Shown here: piece by piece, positions 1 to 13,930 of the stretch
Position numbering within the stretch: position 1 is the first letter of the stretch
Layout: the number at the start of each line of letters is the position of its first letter
Origin: Saccharina japonica
Taxonomy: Eukaryota > Sar > Phaeophyceae > Laminariales > Laminariaceae
Direction: 5' to 3'
Length of the DNA stretch: 64,000 nucleotides
Assembly (NCBI GenBank): GCA_008828725.1
Contig: MEHQ01001399.1
Span: 1 to 64,000, forward strand
Position numbers and translations under genes: made by a program
The notes under the pieces: model-generated
Told to the model about the DNA's origin: nothing
The model's input: only the letters and a program-made list of their open reading frames with translations
Database searches by the model: none

Positions 1-610
1 ACAGCAGAATTATCATGACCACAGCATTAACCATCTCCCATTTTTCTCCGTCTCAGTGTGTGACAATAACAACATAATCACTGCTTGCTGCTGTGTACTT
101 ATAAAATCTCAAGAGGGTTTAAGGAACCAGGACGGGCACTTGGGGTAGCGAGGTACAGTACTACCATTAATACTGCTGCAAACTGCTGTTTTTTTTTTTT
201 TTAGAAATGGCGGTTTAATGTGAAGATAACACACATATAAACAACCGTATATATATCGCACCACGTAGTAAGTGAAATACGACCATACCGATACAGACAG
301 CACACATCGTATAACATGATATATACATATATACGAAGTATCACACCAGGACGCTTGATAGCCAGAGACTGAACGTACACAGACCATCACATACTTGGTA
401 CCTGGTTATACAACATCTTCTACCCTGGTGTTCATTGAAACACTCGCACGCACACACACCTCGAGTCCTCCCGTCGCATCCCTGAAAAGAGTTGGCCCTC
501 TCCGTGCTAGTGAGGTCAGCGTTTATACTACTGTAGTAGCGCTTACGCCGTCGCTCTCGTGCTCCATATCGTGCACGGCAGGGATACCTCCGGCACAAAA
601 TTGCAGGAGG
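1..610. other. Upstream region of gene 1, no gene recognised
   Basis: Contains a fragment of the F/H repeat (about 205-240) and short TA-rich stretches. The 5' end of gene 1 must lie here or outside the window; no convincing promoter element is visible. Confidence 0.4.
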
Positions 611-1762
611 ATGCCCGCACGGGGGACTGTCAAAGTCAAGTCCAGTTTGGCCAAACTCTCCACGGATCTACAAGGCGTGGTGAGATGGAGAGGACCTGTG
701 CCAATTGATGACCCTGAGCTCCTGTTAGTCCAACATAAACACTTGTACTCCCACCTGCACGGACGCAAGCTCAAAAGCCTCCTGGAAAACGGCGACGTGC
801 GGGGTGTCTGGTATAACGCGGACAGGGATACAATGGAACTGGGGGAACCGAGGGATTCAACGAGGAGGACGGCTGACATCGTCGCAACAGCGGAAATCAC
901 ACCGGCTACGGTGGTCGGGGGTGCGTCAACAACGTCAAGCAAGCGGAAAAGACTATTCGTAGAAGAGGGGGCCTTGACTCCCCCTTCCGCGCCAGGACCG
1001 AACGGAACCCAACGTGAGGCGTCAGGGAAATCCACCAGTCAGACGGAATCAGAGGGGGGCTACTTGAACGGCTCGCTTTCTCCGCTGACAGCAGCAGCAT
1101 CGACTACCCCACCAGAGATTGGATCGAAGCAGTCCAAGGCATCCGCCAAGAGGGAGAGGAAGAGAGTTCTCCTGGAGAAAAGGGAGGCGAAGAAACTTAA
1201 GAAGGCCGAGGCAATTAAGAGGGAGAGGGAGAGACTTCGCCTGGAGAAGGAGGCGAAGAAACGTAAGGAGAAGGACGAGGCAAATGTCAGGGTCTCCATC
1301 TCGCCGACACCAACAACAGGCGACGAACAGAGGACGCCAGCAGGGAGTGCTTCACAAGCACACAGCAACAGCAGCAGCAGCAGCAGCAGCAGCAACACGA
1401 CGAACAACAACCAACCCCAACAGACGGAACGAGGAGGAGGAGGAGGAGATGGTTTGATGGTGCCCGTTGATCGAGAGCTATGCGCGCCCACGATGTCGAG
1501 TCGTAAAAAAGCGAGAACAACTGGACCCGAGTTTACGCCATATGGACACGGATACGGGTACCAGCCCCGGGTGGTGATGGGGGCGTACCACCTGATCAAT
1601 AGCCTCGCGAGCTGCAAGATGGCGCTGACGTTCATGTGCGCTGCTGGTGGTGGGCATGAAAGGAGCACCGAGTTAAGGCACGTGTGCGAGAGGCGTGTGA
1701 TCGCTGTTCACCTTGACGGGAGCGGGCTGGGGACAGCGGACGAGCGGTTGTCCTTGATCAAG
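611..1762 (+). CDS. Gene 1 exon 1: basic low-complexity N-terminus and first strand of EXD domain
   Basis: The reading frame is open from about 395, but the first in-frame ATG is at 611 (MPARGTV), giving 384 codons ending in phase 0 at AAG|GTGAGC. A splice-acceptor-like TTGCAG just upstream means the true start could lie in an earlier exon. The product has a conserved-looking block (QHKHLYSHLHGRKLKSLLE), then a Lys/Arg/Glu-rich stretch that could be a coiled coil and nuclear signal, a poly-Ser run coded by AGC repeats (about 1363-1393), and Asn/Gln- and Gly-rich runs. The last residues (VIAVHLDGSGLG, RLSLIK) align with the first EXD strand, which is normally of the form vigFDcEG. The first block is not recognised. 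Confidence 0.75.
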
Positions 1763-4700
1763 GTGAGCTGGGGGCTGAGGGTATCGGAAAGGTAAGGAGG
1801 GCTGGTCTAGAGGCGTGAAGGTCGGAAGCCAGCAATTTGCCCGGCCAGAACATGTGTGTGTGTTGTCTTCTTTGTATACTCGTATGCCCAACTACAACAG
1901 TACGCCCAGTGTCTGTCCTGATTCCTAATCCTACTCGTAGAGAGCATGTGTATATTATACATGCACATGTCTACCGGTAACTACATTCAACAGACAGTAC
2001 AGGACAGCAGTATGTACATACCTGGTATTATCGGGTGTTATACATATTATCGTACCATAATACCATAATGATATGACACATGACACATGTTCGAAGTATA
2101 TTCTCTTTACAAAAATAATTCTATTTACTACACTACAGCGGTAACACCGCTGGATTTTCCCAATCACAGTTTGTTTGTTTCTTGTTAACTTGCTCACTGG
2201 GGGGGGTAGTACCGGCTCTTGACGCCGTTCTTTTTGAGATGCAGGAAGGAGATGGCAGATGGTGTGACATGGTCCCCGTATCGGTCTTGTAGCAGAGACG
2301 GGAATCTGTTATTATCATCGCCTTGACAACGAGTTTTCACTTTTCCTCTCTTCTAGTGTCTTCTTTCTTGATTTTTGCCTTGTTTCTCCTTTTTGAAACC
2401 GCCCTATGCCGGTGTCTTCCTCTTCTTCGTGTTGCCCCGGCCGTACAGCAGTTATCTGTTCCTCTCTTGGGCACGTACGTACGTGTGTTTTTTCTTCTAG
2501 GGGCGCTTCTGTCTACCTGCGTCATTTGTATTATGTATCGTTTCATAATTCGTTTTTTCATTTGTCTGTTTGTTCTTATTTTTCGGTTCGGCTTGTGTTG
2601 TTGTGTTCTCGTACCCGGTACGTTAGCATCTCACTTGCCTTGCGCATTGATTTGCGTTCATTTTGTTTTGGTTTTTCTCTGTTCCACAACAGTCTATGAC
2701 CACAGAATTTGTATATATATCTCTAGGATTAGGAATCAGGAAACACACGGAGTGTACTGATGTGGTTGGGTAGAAAGAACGGGTTTAATGTGAAAACAAC
2801 ACACACAGAAGCAGCAGCTGGAAGAGTTGAGATATATTGACAGCTATCATACTGCTGTAATACTACAGCAGTACGTACAGCAGTAGATCATATAATACGT
2901 GTTGCAATTTCAATCAAACCTCTTGGCATCCCATCACCCGTCAGCACATATACGAGTTTACGAGTATGTGTGTGTGTTCTTCACATTAAACCTTCCTATT
3001 CTACCCGTCGACATCCAGCACACCCTGTGTCCGTGCCGATTCTTCATCCTAAAAAGTTACCAGTTCTGTGGTCACAAAACTACGACACAGAGATACTACG
3101 CTCAGTCCAGTAAGCAGAGCAGACAATGCAATGCCATATACGACAGGCAAGACCTACCCTGCTAGCAATCCAGGTGCATGCAAGAGAAAAAGAGAAAAAG
3201 AAAAGAAAAAAAGCGAAAAGGAAAAAAGAATAAAAAGGAAATATACTGAAGCAAATCAACAATCAAGCAACCAATCAAAAATCATGACAAAATAACATAC
3301 CTTGTACAGCAGTACGGGACACCAAATATGAATCAGGAAAGCTGGCCCAGGCTGGATTTCTTATTTGAATGAGGGTGCTTTTTACACTAAATTCAAGATA
3401 CCGACTCTCGAATGTCTTATTTTCCTCTAAATATCAGCATGGATTTGTTATTAGCCTGTACTCTGTATACTGGTTGGGCCTGCCAGTAGACTAACCCATT
3501 CAGAACTGAAAAAAAAAATATCCCACACTAATTCCAATTAGTTTGTCCCCAAATAGGTGGGACCAGTTCTTAAGGGAGCAATCCCACGGTAGGGGTACCA
3601 CTTTTAGGCTCAATATTTTCTGGCCGGCTGATCTTCTCACGTGAGTAACCACCGGATACTACTACTGTAGTATTTTACTGGTACGTTTGTTTCTGGACTA
3701 CCGCACTGGAAGTCTTGATCGGGTTGCGCGAACGAATGTCTCTGAGGTCATGTTTCGGGTGAGATATTGAGCTCCTCATGTGAGGAGCTCAGAAAAATCT
3801 GCTACGCGCCTACCGTGGGATGACTCAAGGGGTTAATAAATAATAGCAGTTCGTCTTCTTTTCGTGATGACATATTCAATCTGCAACAGCAGTACGAGGG
3901 TCGCCCCGATGGTCTATTAATAGTGGTACCCTCGAACGCTTCTAAGAGCTTGTTTCCGGGGATCAAGTGTCACGTAGGTCGAACTTTTGAGTTTATACTG
4001 GTGTATTCCTGGTGTATTTGCAAAAATATATTTTAAAAAAACGGAATCAACTGCTGAGAGCGCCTATTAATTATGAAGGAGGAGTAGCGTGGGTAAGGCA
4101 CAATTCGATGCAAGTCGACGAGCAGAGAAAAGGCTGAAGTATTCTCGCGATAAAAATGCAAGGCACGAACCGTACGAGTGGGGGAAGAGGGAGAGGTGCC
4201 TACTTTTTTCCCCCAGATCTGAGTTACGACTATTAATAGGGAGGAGAGTTTATGTTCCTCTTGGGCACGTGTGTTTTTCTTCTAGGGGCGCTTCTGTCTA
4301 CCTGCGTCATTTGTGTTATGTATCGTTTCATAATTCGTTTTTTTATTTGTCTTTTTGTTCTTTTTTTTCGGTCTGGCTCTTGTGGTTGTGTTCCCGTACC
4401 CGGTACGCTAGCATCTCACTTGCTTTACCCATTAATTTGTGTTTTTTTTTGTTTGGTTTTTCTCTGTTTCACAACAGCCTATGACCACAGAATGTGTATC
4501 TCTCTAGGATTAGGAATCAGAAAACACACTGGGGGTACTGATGTGGTTGGGTAGAAAGAACGGGTTTAATGTGAAGACAACAGACACAGAGATAAAAGAA
4601 GGGCGAAGATAATGAAAGGGATGGAAAAAAAATATAAGAAAGTACGTAAGTAAGTGAGTAGGTAAGTAAGTAGAATACTCTTAGTTTTGGAGGTGTGTTC

Positions 4701-7700
4701 CACACTATTTTCAGTACAAAGAGGTCGCATTCTTATTTTCCCTCGAAATCTCAGTCTCAAATTCTTAGTTGTCTCATCCTTAACATCTGTCGCGCATTGC
4801 CATGCAGCTACGAAGTATACACATACATCAAATAATCAAATAATATTTTTAGGGCACAATTTGCCTGCGCCGGGCACTGTGTGTGTGTTCTTCATGTTCC
4901 TTTCTACCCGTCGACATCCAGCACACCCAGTGTCCGTGCCGTTACTTCATCCTAAAAAGGTACCAGTTACAGTATGTGGTCACAAAACTACTACACAGAG
5001 ATACTACGCTCAGTGCAGTAAGCAGAGCAGACAACGCAATGCCATACACGACAGGCAAGACCTACCCTGCTAGCAATCCAGGTGCATGACACTAGACCAC
5101 TACGATATCACGGGCAAACCATCCATATCCTATTATTGCATCCGCAGTATATCTAAAATCTACAACGTGCTGCTGTGCCTGGTACCAGGTGTGCGTTGCA
5201 GCTCAAAGGATCCGCCAATAACATCCTCAAGCTATGACGTAATGGGCCTCATCTTGGTTAAATACAAAGACGTGTTGGAAGCTTTCACTGAAAAGATTCA
5301 AACGTAGTATATACCAGTGTGTGTTGTCTTCACATTGAACCCGTCATTTCTACCCAACCACATCAGCACACCCAGTGTCTGCCCTGATTCCTAATCCGAC
5401 AGGATGTGGTCACAGACTCTGGCGAGACAGGGAAAAAACAAAACAAAATAATCGCAAACTAATGGGGAAAGCAAGTGAAATGCCAACGTACCGGGTACGA
5501 AAAAACGACGACACAAGCTGTATGATACGATAAAAATAACAACAAAAAAGGCAGTAAAACAAAACGATTTCTGAAATACATTTATCGTAGCACGCGTTGT
5601 CCACGACTCGTGCTCGTAGGGAGGTTGAGCATGTAGCTTGAGCATTGCTCAACACTCTTTGTTTTTGCGACCAATCAAAGCAACCATATTGACCGTATCA
5701 CTGGACTTGCTAACCCCTTGCCTGCGCCAGATTGCGGGAGCCTGGGGTCACCCTGGCGTCGTGATATTTGACGTTGTGGCGCTAGAGAGGACCACGGGTG
5801 GCCAGGCTGTGCTACGGGACCAGCTGTTTCCGATGTTTGAAGACGAGGCGTCCATGAAGGTAATTGGAACCCTCCGTCCTATCGAGGATCGAACGAATAC
5901 CATGGTATCTACTGTAGTGAAAGTTTATTCGCGTCGCACTTCCTCAGGCCTCGTTGTGGACTACCACTACTCTATGGCGTAAGTTACGGCAAGTGGAGCT
6001 ACATCCCGTTCGAAAGATGAAATTCGTCTTTTGACGCTGTTGTGATTCCATGCGATTGATTAGTTCAAACAGGATACTGCGTCACATACTTTTTGATACC
6101 CGAAGGAATGCGTATTTTTTGTTTCTTTGTTACACGTCGGTGGGGTTTTTTTGTTGTGGGCTCTCATGTTTCCACCGTGCCACCTTGGTGACTCAGGTGA
6201 TGCACGACGTGACCAGCACTGCCATCGTCCTCCGACGGCATTTTGGTACCACGCTCAAGTTCGGCTGCCTATTGGACACGCAGCTTGCGCTCGAGCTCCT
6301 TCACGGCGACCTGAGGAGCAATGTCATTGTGGCAGTGCGAAACGCTGTCTCGGTGGGGCCAACCGTGTCCCGCGGCGCTGCCTCCAGGTGCAGGGTTTGA
6401 CGCGTATAATAGGCGGTCTCTCGCTCCAACTTCCTCCCAGCTTTTTTATTTACACAACCCTGATTTGTCCGCGTAATATAGCATAAATGGTGCAGTTTGT
6501 TCGCATATTATAGAGTAGAGAGGGGTTCATTTTCTGCAGACTCCGGTGTCGATACGTGGCATGATCACAGGGGATGAAAACTGACCACCCCTTACACTTT
6601 GCCCCAAAGCAGGACGCCAAGTTTCGGCCAGGTAGCGAACACAAGCAGACCCCCCCGCCCTCACGAGTTGGATCGTGCTACACAAGTGATATCGTCGTTC
6701 AGCAAGGTGAGCCATCGCCAACTGCTGATGTAGACTGAGATACAGCAGTACGGTTCACAAATTCTTCGTGCTTCGTTTTGAGTAAGACGGGTACACCGTA
6801 GCTGCGAACTCCTGCCGGTGGGTACACCAAATTTTTCCAGCACACATGAAAAACAACATCATCGAGGTGGCCTCCTTCTGAACGCAAGCTGGGGTTGGGG
6901 TGTGTCAGCAGTCCATCTAAAAGGGCTCCTCGTTTAACGTCAAAGAAACGGCTTAATGAAAAAGGGTACGTCTTACCCCATGATGACTCCCATCTCCTAC
7001 ATACAGCACTAGCAGATTTATACCGAAACATGACGTACGAACGAACGATATTGGGGGTACTCGTAGCGTCCTCCATTGAGAAATCCCAACAGTTAGAAGC
7101 GTGTTGACCTAAAGTTGTGACCGCAGCTGTAGCACCCATGTCGCGGGCATGCGGTAGCGGGATGTGAAACGTAGCATTCCTGACATGTAACATATCGCAC
7201 TGCTGCTGTAGACAAATATTTTGGTGTAAACTGGCAAATATGTGTTTCGACGGAATCGTCGATGTCACACCGATTTTGTTGTTTGATTTACGTGCTCCTC
7301 GCCTGGGGGGGGCGCCATTAAGCGGCCTTATCGATCGAAATAACAACGAGCACCATACGTTCCCGGATTTTGTTGACAAAATGATTCGTTTGTGTCGTCT
7401 TTCTTCCGTTCAGACCGCAAAGGAGATCGTGCATGGGCTTTCATACGAGCAGCTGAATCGTGTTCTGCCGCAAGCCTCTCAGGTGGGTAAATACAAACAT
7501 CTCGTACTCGTAGATCTAGACGAGGTTTCCGGATTCTGCTCAGATACCTGTACAATAAACTGGTAAGAAGCTAAACGCTTCAGAGGAACTGCGCCCGCCG
7601 TCCAATCGTTGTCGTGACTTGCTTGACACATACAACACGAACGTTGCAGTAACCCCCGCCTACATTGAACGATTGTTACCACACGGTATAAGTGGATGCG

Positions 7701-10700
7701 TTTTTAGCGGCACATACCCGGGAACACCTCATACCGTTCAGAAGAGGAGAGGAGAGCCTCCACGATATTGAGGGCCCTCGTTGGCTAAATAGAGGTGCAC
7801 CATGTTTTGTCTGAGGTCCTCACTGAGGTCCTCACCTGAGGAGCTTTATACTAATAAAAAGTAAAAAAAAATGATTTTGGAGGAAAGTAAGAGTCAGGGC
7901 ACCCCTCGCGCCTACCCTAGCCGATACCGTACACACGTTTACACATCATATTACAGAAACGTTTTTTGACAGGTACATGTTCCTGTCCAAACGCATAGAC
8001 GTGGTAAAATATCTATGCACCGCTACCACGCAAGCTGGGTGTACGAGTACCCAATCCAAGTACCATGGAGGTGATAGGTTTGTGCTCCTTTTCGAACGCG
8101 TAGATATTTGCACACTAACTTAGCCGGTAGGTATATTTTTATCGCCGGTACCGCATTTTCGCAACGCCAACGAACATAGGCTCCCCTTGTTGATCGTTTG
8201 CTTTTGCTTGTAACAAAGTGAAGGCGCCGTGCGTGTGCATTCATATAGGCTAATCACACAGTTACTATCTGCATGTAGAGATATGAGGCGCAGCAACCGC
8301 TCACAGACTACGGTTGACACTTCTCAATATAGGCGCATGATTTCACATGCCACCGTTACGGTTATCGTCGTGCCCGATTGCCGACGATGATGCCCACGTG
8401 CTCTTCCAAGACAGACCTCGCCGTTACGTAACGTACGGTGATACCAAATTATGATAGAAAATTGCCGCGTTTTGTTGTAGCTTGATATATATATATAATA
8501 TATATACGTATATATATATCTCAACTAGAAACAAAGCGAGAAAGGGTTCCGGGGAGTGTGCTACGTGGACCCCTCGGTACCTTGAAGCTCGATATATGTT
8601 GCGATCGTCAACGCCGCATGTAATATAGATACTACTGTAGTATAAGTGGTATGCGTAATTAATTTAATTTAGCGAACGGGGGAGAACAGGTACCACAGGC
8701 AGCAGATATACATTTGTGTTTGTTGGATACTGGATAATTATTGAATTCAGCAAAAAAGGGAGGACAATATACAGCTGCACACCCGAACGAAGGATCCTGT
8801 AAAACTATCACGGCACTCGTAAGAGTAACATCGTGCGGGCTACTTTCAGCCATGTATTAATTCATAACCACACATGAGGATGCTTGACAAACAATCTGAC
8901 TGAGTGTTTGCTCCGGACGCTGTATGACTCTCTCGAAGCTGAGGATGACGTTCGCCATGTCCTCGATGGATGGCTCGCGCTTGGTGACGTTCCGCGACCA
9001 CGGCTCCTGCTGGGGTGGAGGGGCCGGAAGGGCGATGATGAGCTACGAGCTCAAACAGGTCAGACTTGTGACTATTAATAGGGTGTGACACGCATTCATT
9101 AGTGGTTCGATATTGTCCTGTGCCACCAAATGCCCAACACCTGGTTTGCGAGTTCGCGGCATCTCATTACTGGATCTTCGTTTGTTTAACCTATTTGGTG
9201 GTGGGGTCGGGAGGGCGATGATTTGCCGCGACCTGTCAAGCAGGTCGGATCAGCGGGCAAAGAGTGCTTCGTGGCGCCAAGTGCTTAAAACCTAGTGTGC
9301 CAACTCTCGTTACTTAGGTGTTCGTTTGGCAGAGTAATTATCTGGGACACATGCAGTTTATAATGGTTGGACGAATGAGAAAGGCCACCCCTAACCCTAA
9401 CCCTAAGTGCATGATATCGATCACCAAACCTCAAATTCTACTCAACGGTGGTATTCGAGTGTCTACAATGCCGCAGGGTTAGACATCATATACATTTCCA
9501 ACGGGTTTTCGCTATAGCGCATGCCATGCTTATCTTGATGCCATTGGTCGAGATCATGCCACAACCAGCTACCAGATTTTGCTACATACATCATGACGTT
9601 ACACGTGTTATGATGTCTTTATGTTTGTGACATGATGACCCTCATTTTGGTCCACATGTTCAGGCTCAAGCGACAACCGAGCAGCCTCCAGCTACAGGCG
9701 CAGCCCCACCATCGTCAGACGGACACTCCGGGTGGGTTAACGCAGAATTGCCCTGTCGCCAGACGACGATATTGTGTTTTACGACTTGCCTTTCCCTTTT
9801 CTAAACACCAGGTACACTGGTTTGGTGCCCAGTCAAGCAGTACCTCAGAGTATTCCGATTGATGCCTCATGTCCGTTTTTTTTAGGGCACCTAGGTAATG
9901 CATTGTTGTAGAACCCCAGGCAGCCGTCATATCTCGTCTGAACACAGCTTGAGGCAATTGACGAGCGTAGGTTGGTTCGTATACAGACAGGCAGGGACCA
10001 TAAGCGCCCTTTCTTGTCGCACTCGCGGGATACACCGCTACACGAACAGCTGAAAGCTGTAGCAACATGTGTTTGACTGACTGTAGACAATCATGCTTGG
10101 CCGGGGCTGTCCCATTCGCAGGTCGGTGTTGAGCCAGACGGAGCAGGGCGAGGAAAACACCACAGCAGCCGATGTCAACTGCCCTCTCGAGGTGCTCAAG
10201 CTCGTGCCGAAAGCATTCCGCAAAGAGCACTTGTCAAAGAGGTTCGCTGAAACTGTGACCTTCATAAAGTGTCTACATGTTGTTTGGTGCCACCTCCGTA
10301 TCTCTTTTCGAAGAGACAGCCTTGACAAACACCATGCCAGCAGGTTATGAGCCTCAGCACACATCGTTAACAGTGCGCTAAAACGTCAACCGTTCTGAAG
10401 TATATGCATGTTGTTTGGCGCTACCTCTGTATCTCTTTTCGACGAGATGACAGCCTTGGCAAACGTCATGCCAGCAGGTTATGAGCCTCAAAACACGTCG
10501 TTCAAACATGGTCCAGATCGCAGGCAGCAATGCCCCGTGCTGGTGCACGTCACGAAGTTTGCCTGGCTGTTCATGTCATGAAATGTATTCGCTTAAGAGT
10601 ACAACCGCTCGCGGCGAACCAGAGCCGTTAACAGTTCACACCGTTGAAACCTCATCCTGCCACTGCAGACGAAACTGCTGACAAAGCATGGCGTGCCGCA

Positions 10701-13700
10701 CGTGCAAGTAGGCCGACCCCTCACGACTTTAAACCCAAACAGCGAGCACGTGGCTGTTCCTCTGACGGCTTTATCCGTGTTTTTCCCCCACTCTTTTGTG
10801 GTACATACATTACACGTGCTTTCTCAGGCAAACGAAGAACTTGCAAGATCTCCAGGAGATTGTGCTGGACGAGGGAAGGCGTCCTACAGCCCTCATGCAC
10901 GGTGAGCAGAACGCCAAACGTCTATCACTTCGTCGCTCAACCTGCTGACCTCAAATTGTCGCATCGCGTACCCGGTATCTCTTGAATCGTCCCAGCGCAG
11001 ACGCACGATAATTTCAGCAGCACGAAGTAATACGTTATTACTCTTGCAGGTGAGCTCTGGGGTATCAGTCTACTACTCGTGCTACGAGAGAGGAAGAACT
11101 TTTTGCTGAAACGTTTTCTGGATGATCGGGCTCCTTGACCCTATACCTTCGTCATTCCAGTCTTGTGTTGAAATATATTTTATATTATACTTAACACTCG
11201 TATACATAGGTCATGGGATTGTTCGTCGGGTGGGCCTTTTCATTTCCCGCAAACATCAGTTTTTGCTGTTAGTATGGAGCTGCTCAAGCGAGAAGCTCAG
11301 CAAACACAGGGTGCACCTCTATCGTAGCATGAGTCCTACGGTCGAGCTTTTCCCAAGCATCCTGAATAATTAAGCATGACCCTGAACGTCCACTTGTTCA
11401 GGACGCTTTCCCAAACACCCTGATTAATTAAGCATGCCTCTGAACGTCCACCTGTTCAGGACGTGGGAGGATCTTTCTGTGCAGCGACGAAGGCAAGGTG
11501 GTTACCGCGAAGCACATCAACAAGGTTGTGGGGCCACTTGAACGGGAGGGGAAGTTCGGGGATGACAACCGAGCGGGGTTCCCTGGGAAGCTCCACCGCG
11601 TCAGCGTGTTGAGGGGGAGGAAGGTGTGTTGTCCATATATTTCTTCGAAGTGAACGCACTTTCTGTAGTATGGCGCTTAAATGTCGACACGTGTGTAGTC
11701 TATTCTCAGCCAATTCGTGGTTACTCGCGCATCTTGGTCGGAAATTTCGGCGATTCAGATTGGCGGTGCTATCTGCGTAAATGTTTGGAACCCTATCGTT
11801 TCCGTCGCATAAACTACTGTTGTTCACTTTACCTCCCTCCTCGTTTCACATCTGTGTCTCCATGTCAAACGCATGGAAACCATGCTCTCCGATCATGATA
11901 CATCTCGTTTACGATTCTCGATCGACTTAGATTTCGCTGCAACATGCTGTTTATGATACGTATTATTTAGCGACGTCGTCGTTGTGTGCATCAGGTTCCC
12001 ACATACTGTATTCATGTATATATGTCGTGCTGTATATAGCATACTGTGTACCTAGAGCTTGATCTGCGCGAAATTGGGATGCCACCTCCACCCACGACGC
12101 TGCTCTAAATAAACTGAATACAGAAGCACCAAATCTTCGGCGTGACCCTTCGAATCGGAAGGTTCTTCAAGGGGAGCGCTGCCCTGATTGACGACTTGCT
12201 GTTTCGCGTGGTGGACTCCCCTGGTAAGACGAAGCGTGCTACGATAGAGGCGACACTTTTTGGCTCATGCTTTTTTTTTCTGAATGATCTGTTAAAGGCT
12301 CCTTGACCCCAAATCCTTGTGTTGCAATACATCTATTGGTAATCGGATACCTATACGGTAGGCCATGGGGTCGTCCATCAGGCATGATAGCACCTATTTT
12401 TCCCTCCAAGTTTAGTTTCATGGTGAAGTGTGGATCTCCTCAAATGAAGAGGTTCAGAAAGAAAACGGTGAACCTCTACGACCGTAGCATGCGTCAGACG
12501 GACGATAGGTGGTTCATTACTCGATAATAGATCATGCCAGGGGTTACAATGTGTGAAACAATACGTACGTAAGATGTCTGATTTAACCCATTCATAACTC
12601 AAAAAATGATCGCTCACTAATTCCAAGTAATTTGTCCCGAAAAAGGGGGGACCCGTTCTTAAGGAGGTAAGACCGTCGAATTCGTAGATTTTTTATGCTC
12701 TCGTACTGTAAAAATACACATTATTATATACGAATATAGGTTAGCGCTTGAGGAGAAAAGGGGACGACGGGATATTTCGTCCGTTTCTGACAGAATATTC
12801 ATCCTTCGTATGCCTAATACGGATGTATAAGCACGCTGTATCATATATCTCCGGAAACATCGAGCGTCCCTCTGGACGTCCCCTTGTCGTCTTTCTATAT
12901 ACCGACGGACACGGCAACACCGACCGCCCTGACGCCACGGGAGGCCAGACAGGCCGCAGCGAGCGGCATCAATCTTGGTCCTTGGAGAGCCTGGTTCGGG
13001 TAAGACGACCGTTATTCGAGACATCTCCCGGAAGATCTCGGCAACGCAGGTGCATTATTGCGGGGGCCCATGGTAAATAGGACCAAATATTGCTTGTAAA
13101 CATAGGTAAATATATACCAGGTAGGTTTTTCTCTGTTTCACAGTCTGTGACCACATAATTTGTATCTCTCTAGGATTGAGAATCAGGACAGGCACTGGGT
13201 GTACTGATGATGTGGTTGTGGGTGTATTGATGTGGTTGAGTAGAAAAAACGGGTTTAATGTGAAGACAACACACACATAGTAACTAGGGGACCAAATATC
13301 GCTTGTAAAAATAGGTAAATATATAGGTTTTTGTGTGCGCCGTAGTTCCCTATTAACTGTGGTCCACCGTAACAGCGGACGCCGTCTGGTAGTATTTACC
13401 ACTTCAAAGGGAAACCAAAACCGAAGCATTCCGTTAGTTGTATGTACTACAGCTCTTTGATGTGACAAATGAATGTGTTTCGAGAAAGCAGCGGTTCACT
13501 GGGGAAAGCCACTTAGGTTTTCAGTAGTGGTTATTCATCGTGAAGCCAGATCAATACTCGGTGAATTTCGATGTTTCCGTACAGCAGCAGTTCGAGAATA
13601 TAATGTTGGGTATAGTGGCATCTTCCACAGAGTCTGGCGCAGGGGTATATATCGACAATCGTTGGGAAGCGTTTTTTGCAGAAATTAAGGAGATACCTTT

Positions 13701-13890
13701 GTCAACTGTGAGATTGAATAATGTTTTAGACGAACAGCTTTGTTTGCAAGCTGAGTGTGATGCTTTGATCGTGCGTTGCGGATTGTTCGATCTGGTGTAG
13801 TGAATGCAAGCATGTTGCGCGACGATGGTGTCACGTTTGTCGAATGCTCGTGAAGTAAGATGGTTTTGATTCCTGCTGCTGCTGCTTCTG

Positions 13891-13930
<40 letters not shown>

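Noticed and set aside
1060-1668. Minus-strand open frame opposite gene 1 exon 1
   Set aside because: Its Leu/Ser runs are the complement of the AGC and AAG-rich coding strand; the plus frame has the splice donor and domain continuity.
2323-2760. 145-codon hydrophobic frame and its partner near 4252
   Set aside because: They fall in the F repeat; two frames are open at once and the copies do not favour one, so there is no sign of protein conservation.
2860-2890. TACAGCAGTA/TACTGCTGTA as a transcription-factor site
   Set aside because: The word appears in introns, repeats and intergenic DNA alike and is seen as an insertion between repeat copies, so a TA-bounded microinsertion explains it better.
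8884-9078. Alternative frame through the 8939-9058 exon (EAEDDVRHVLDGW)
   Set aside because: It is the longer open frame but does not keep phase with the following exons to the ATPase domain.
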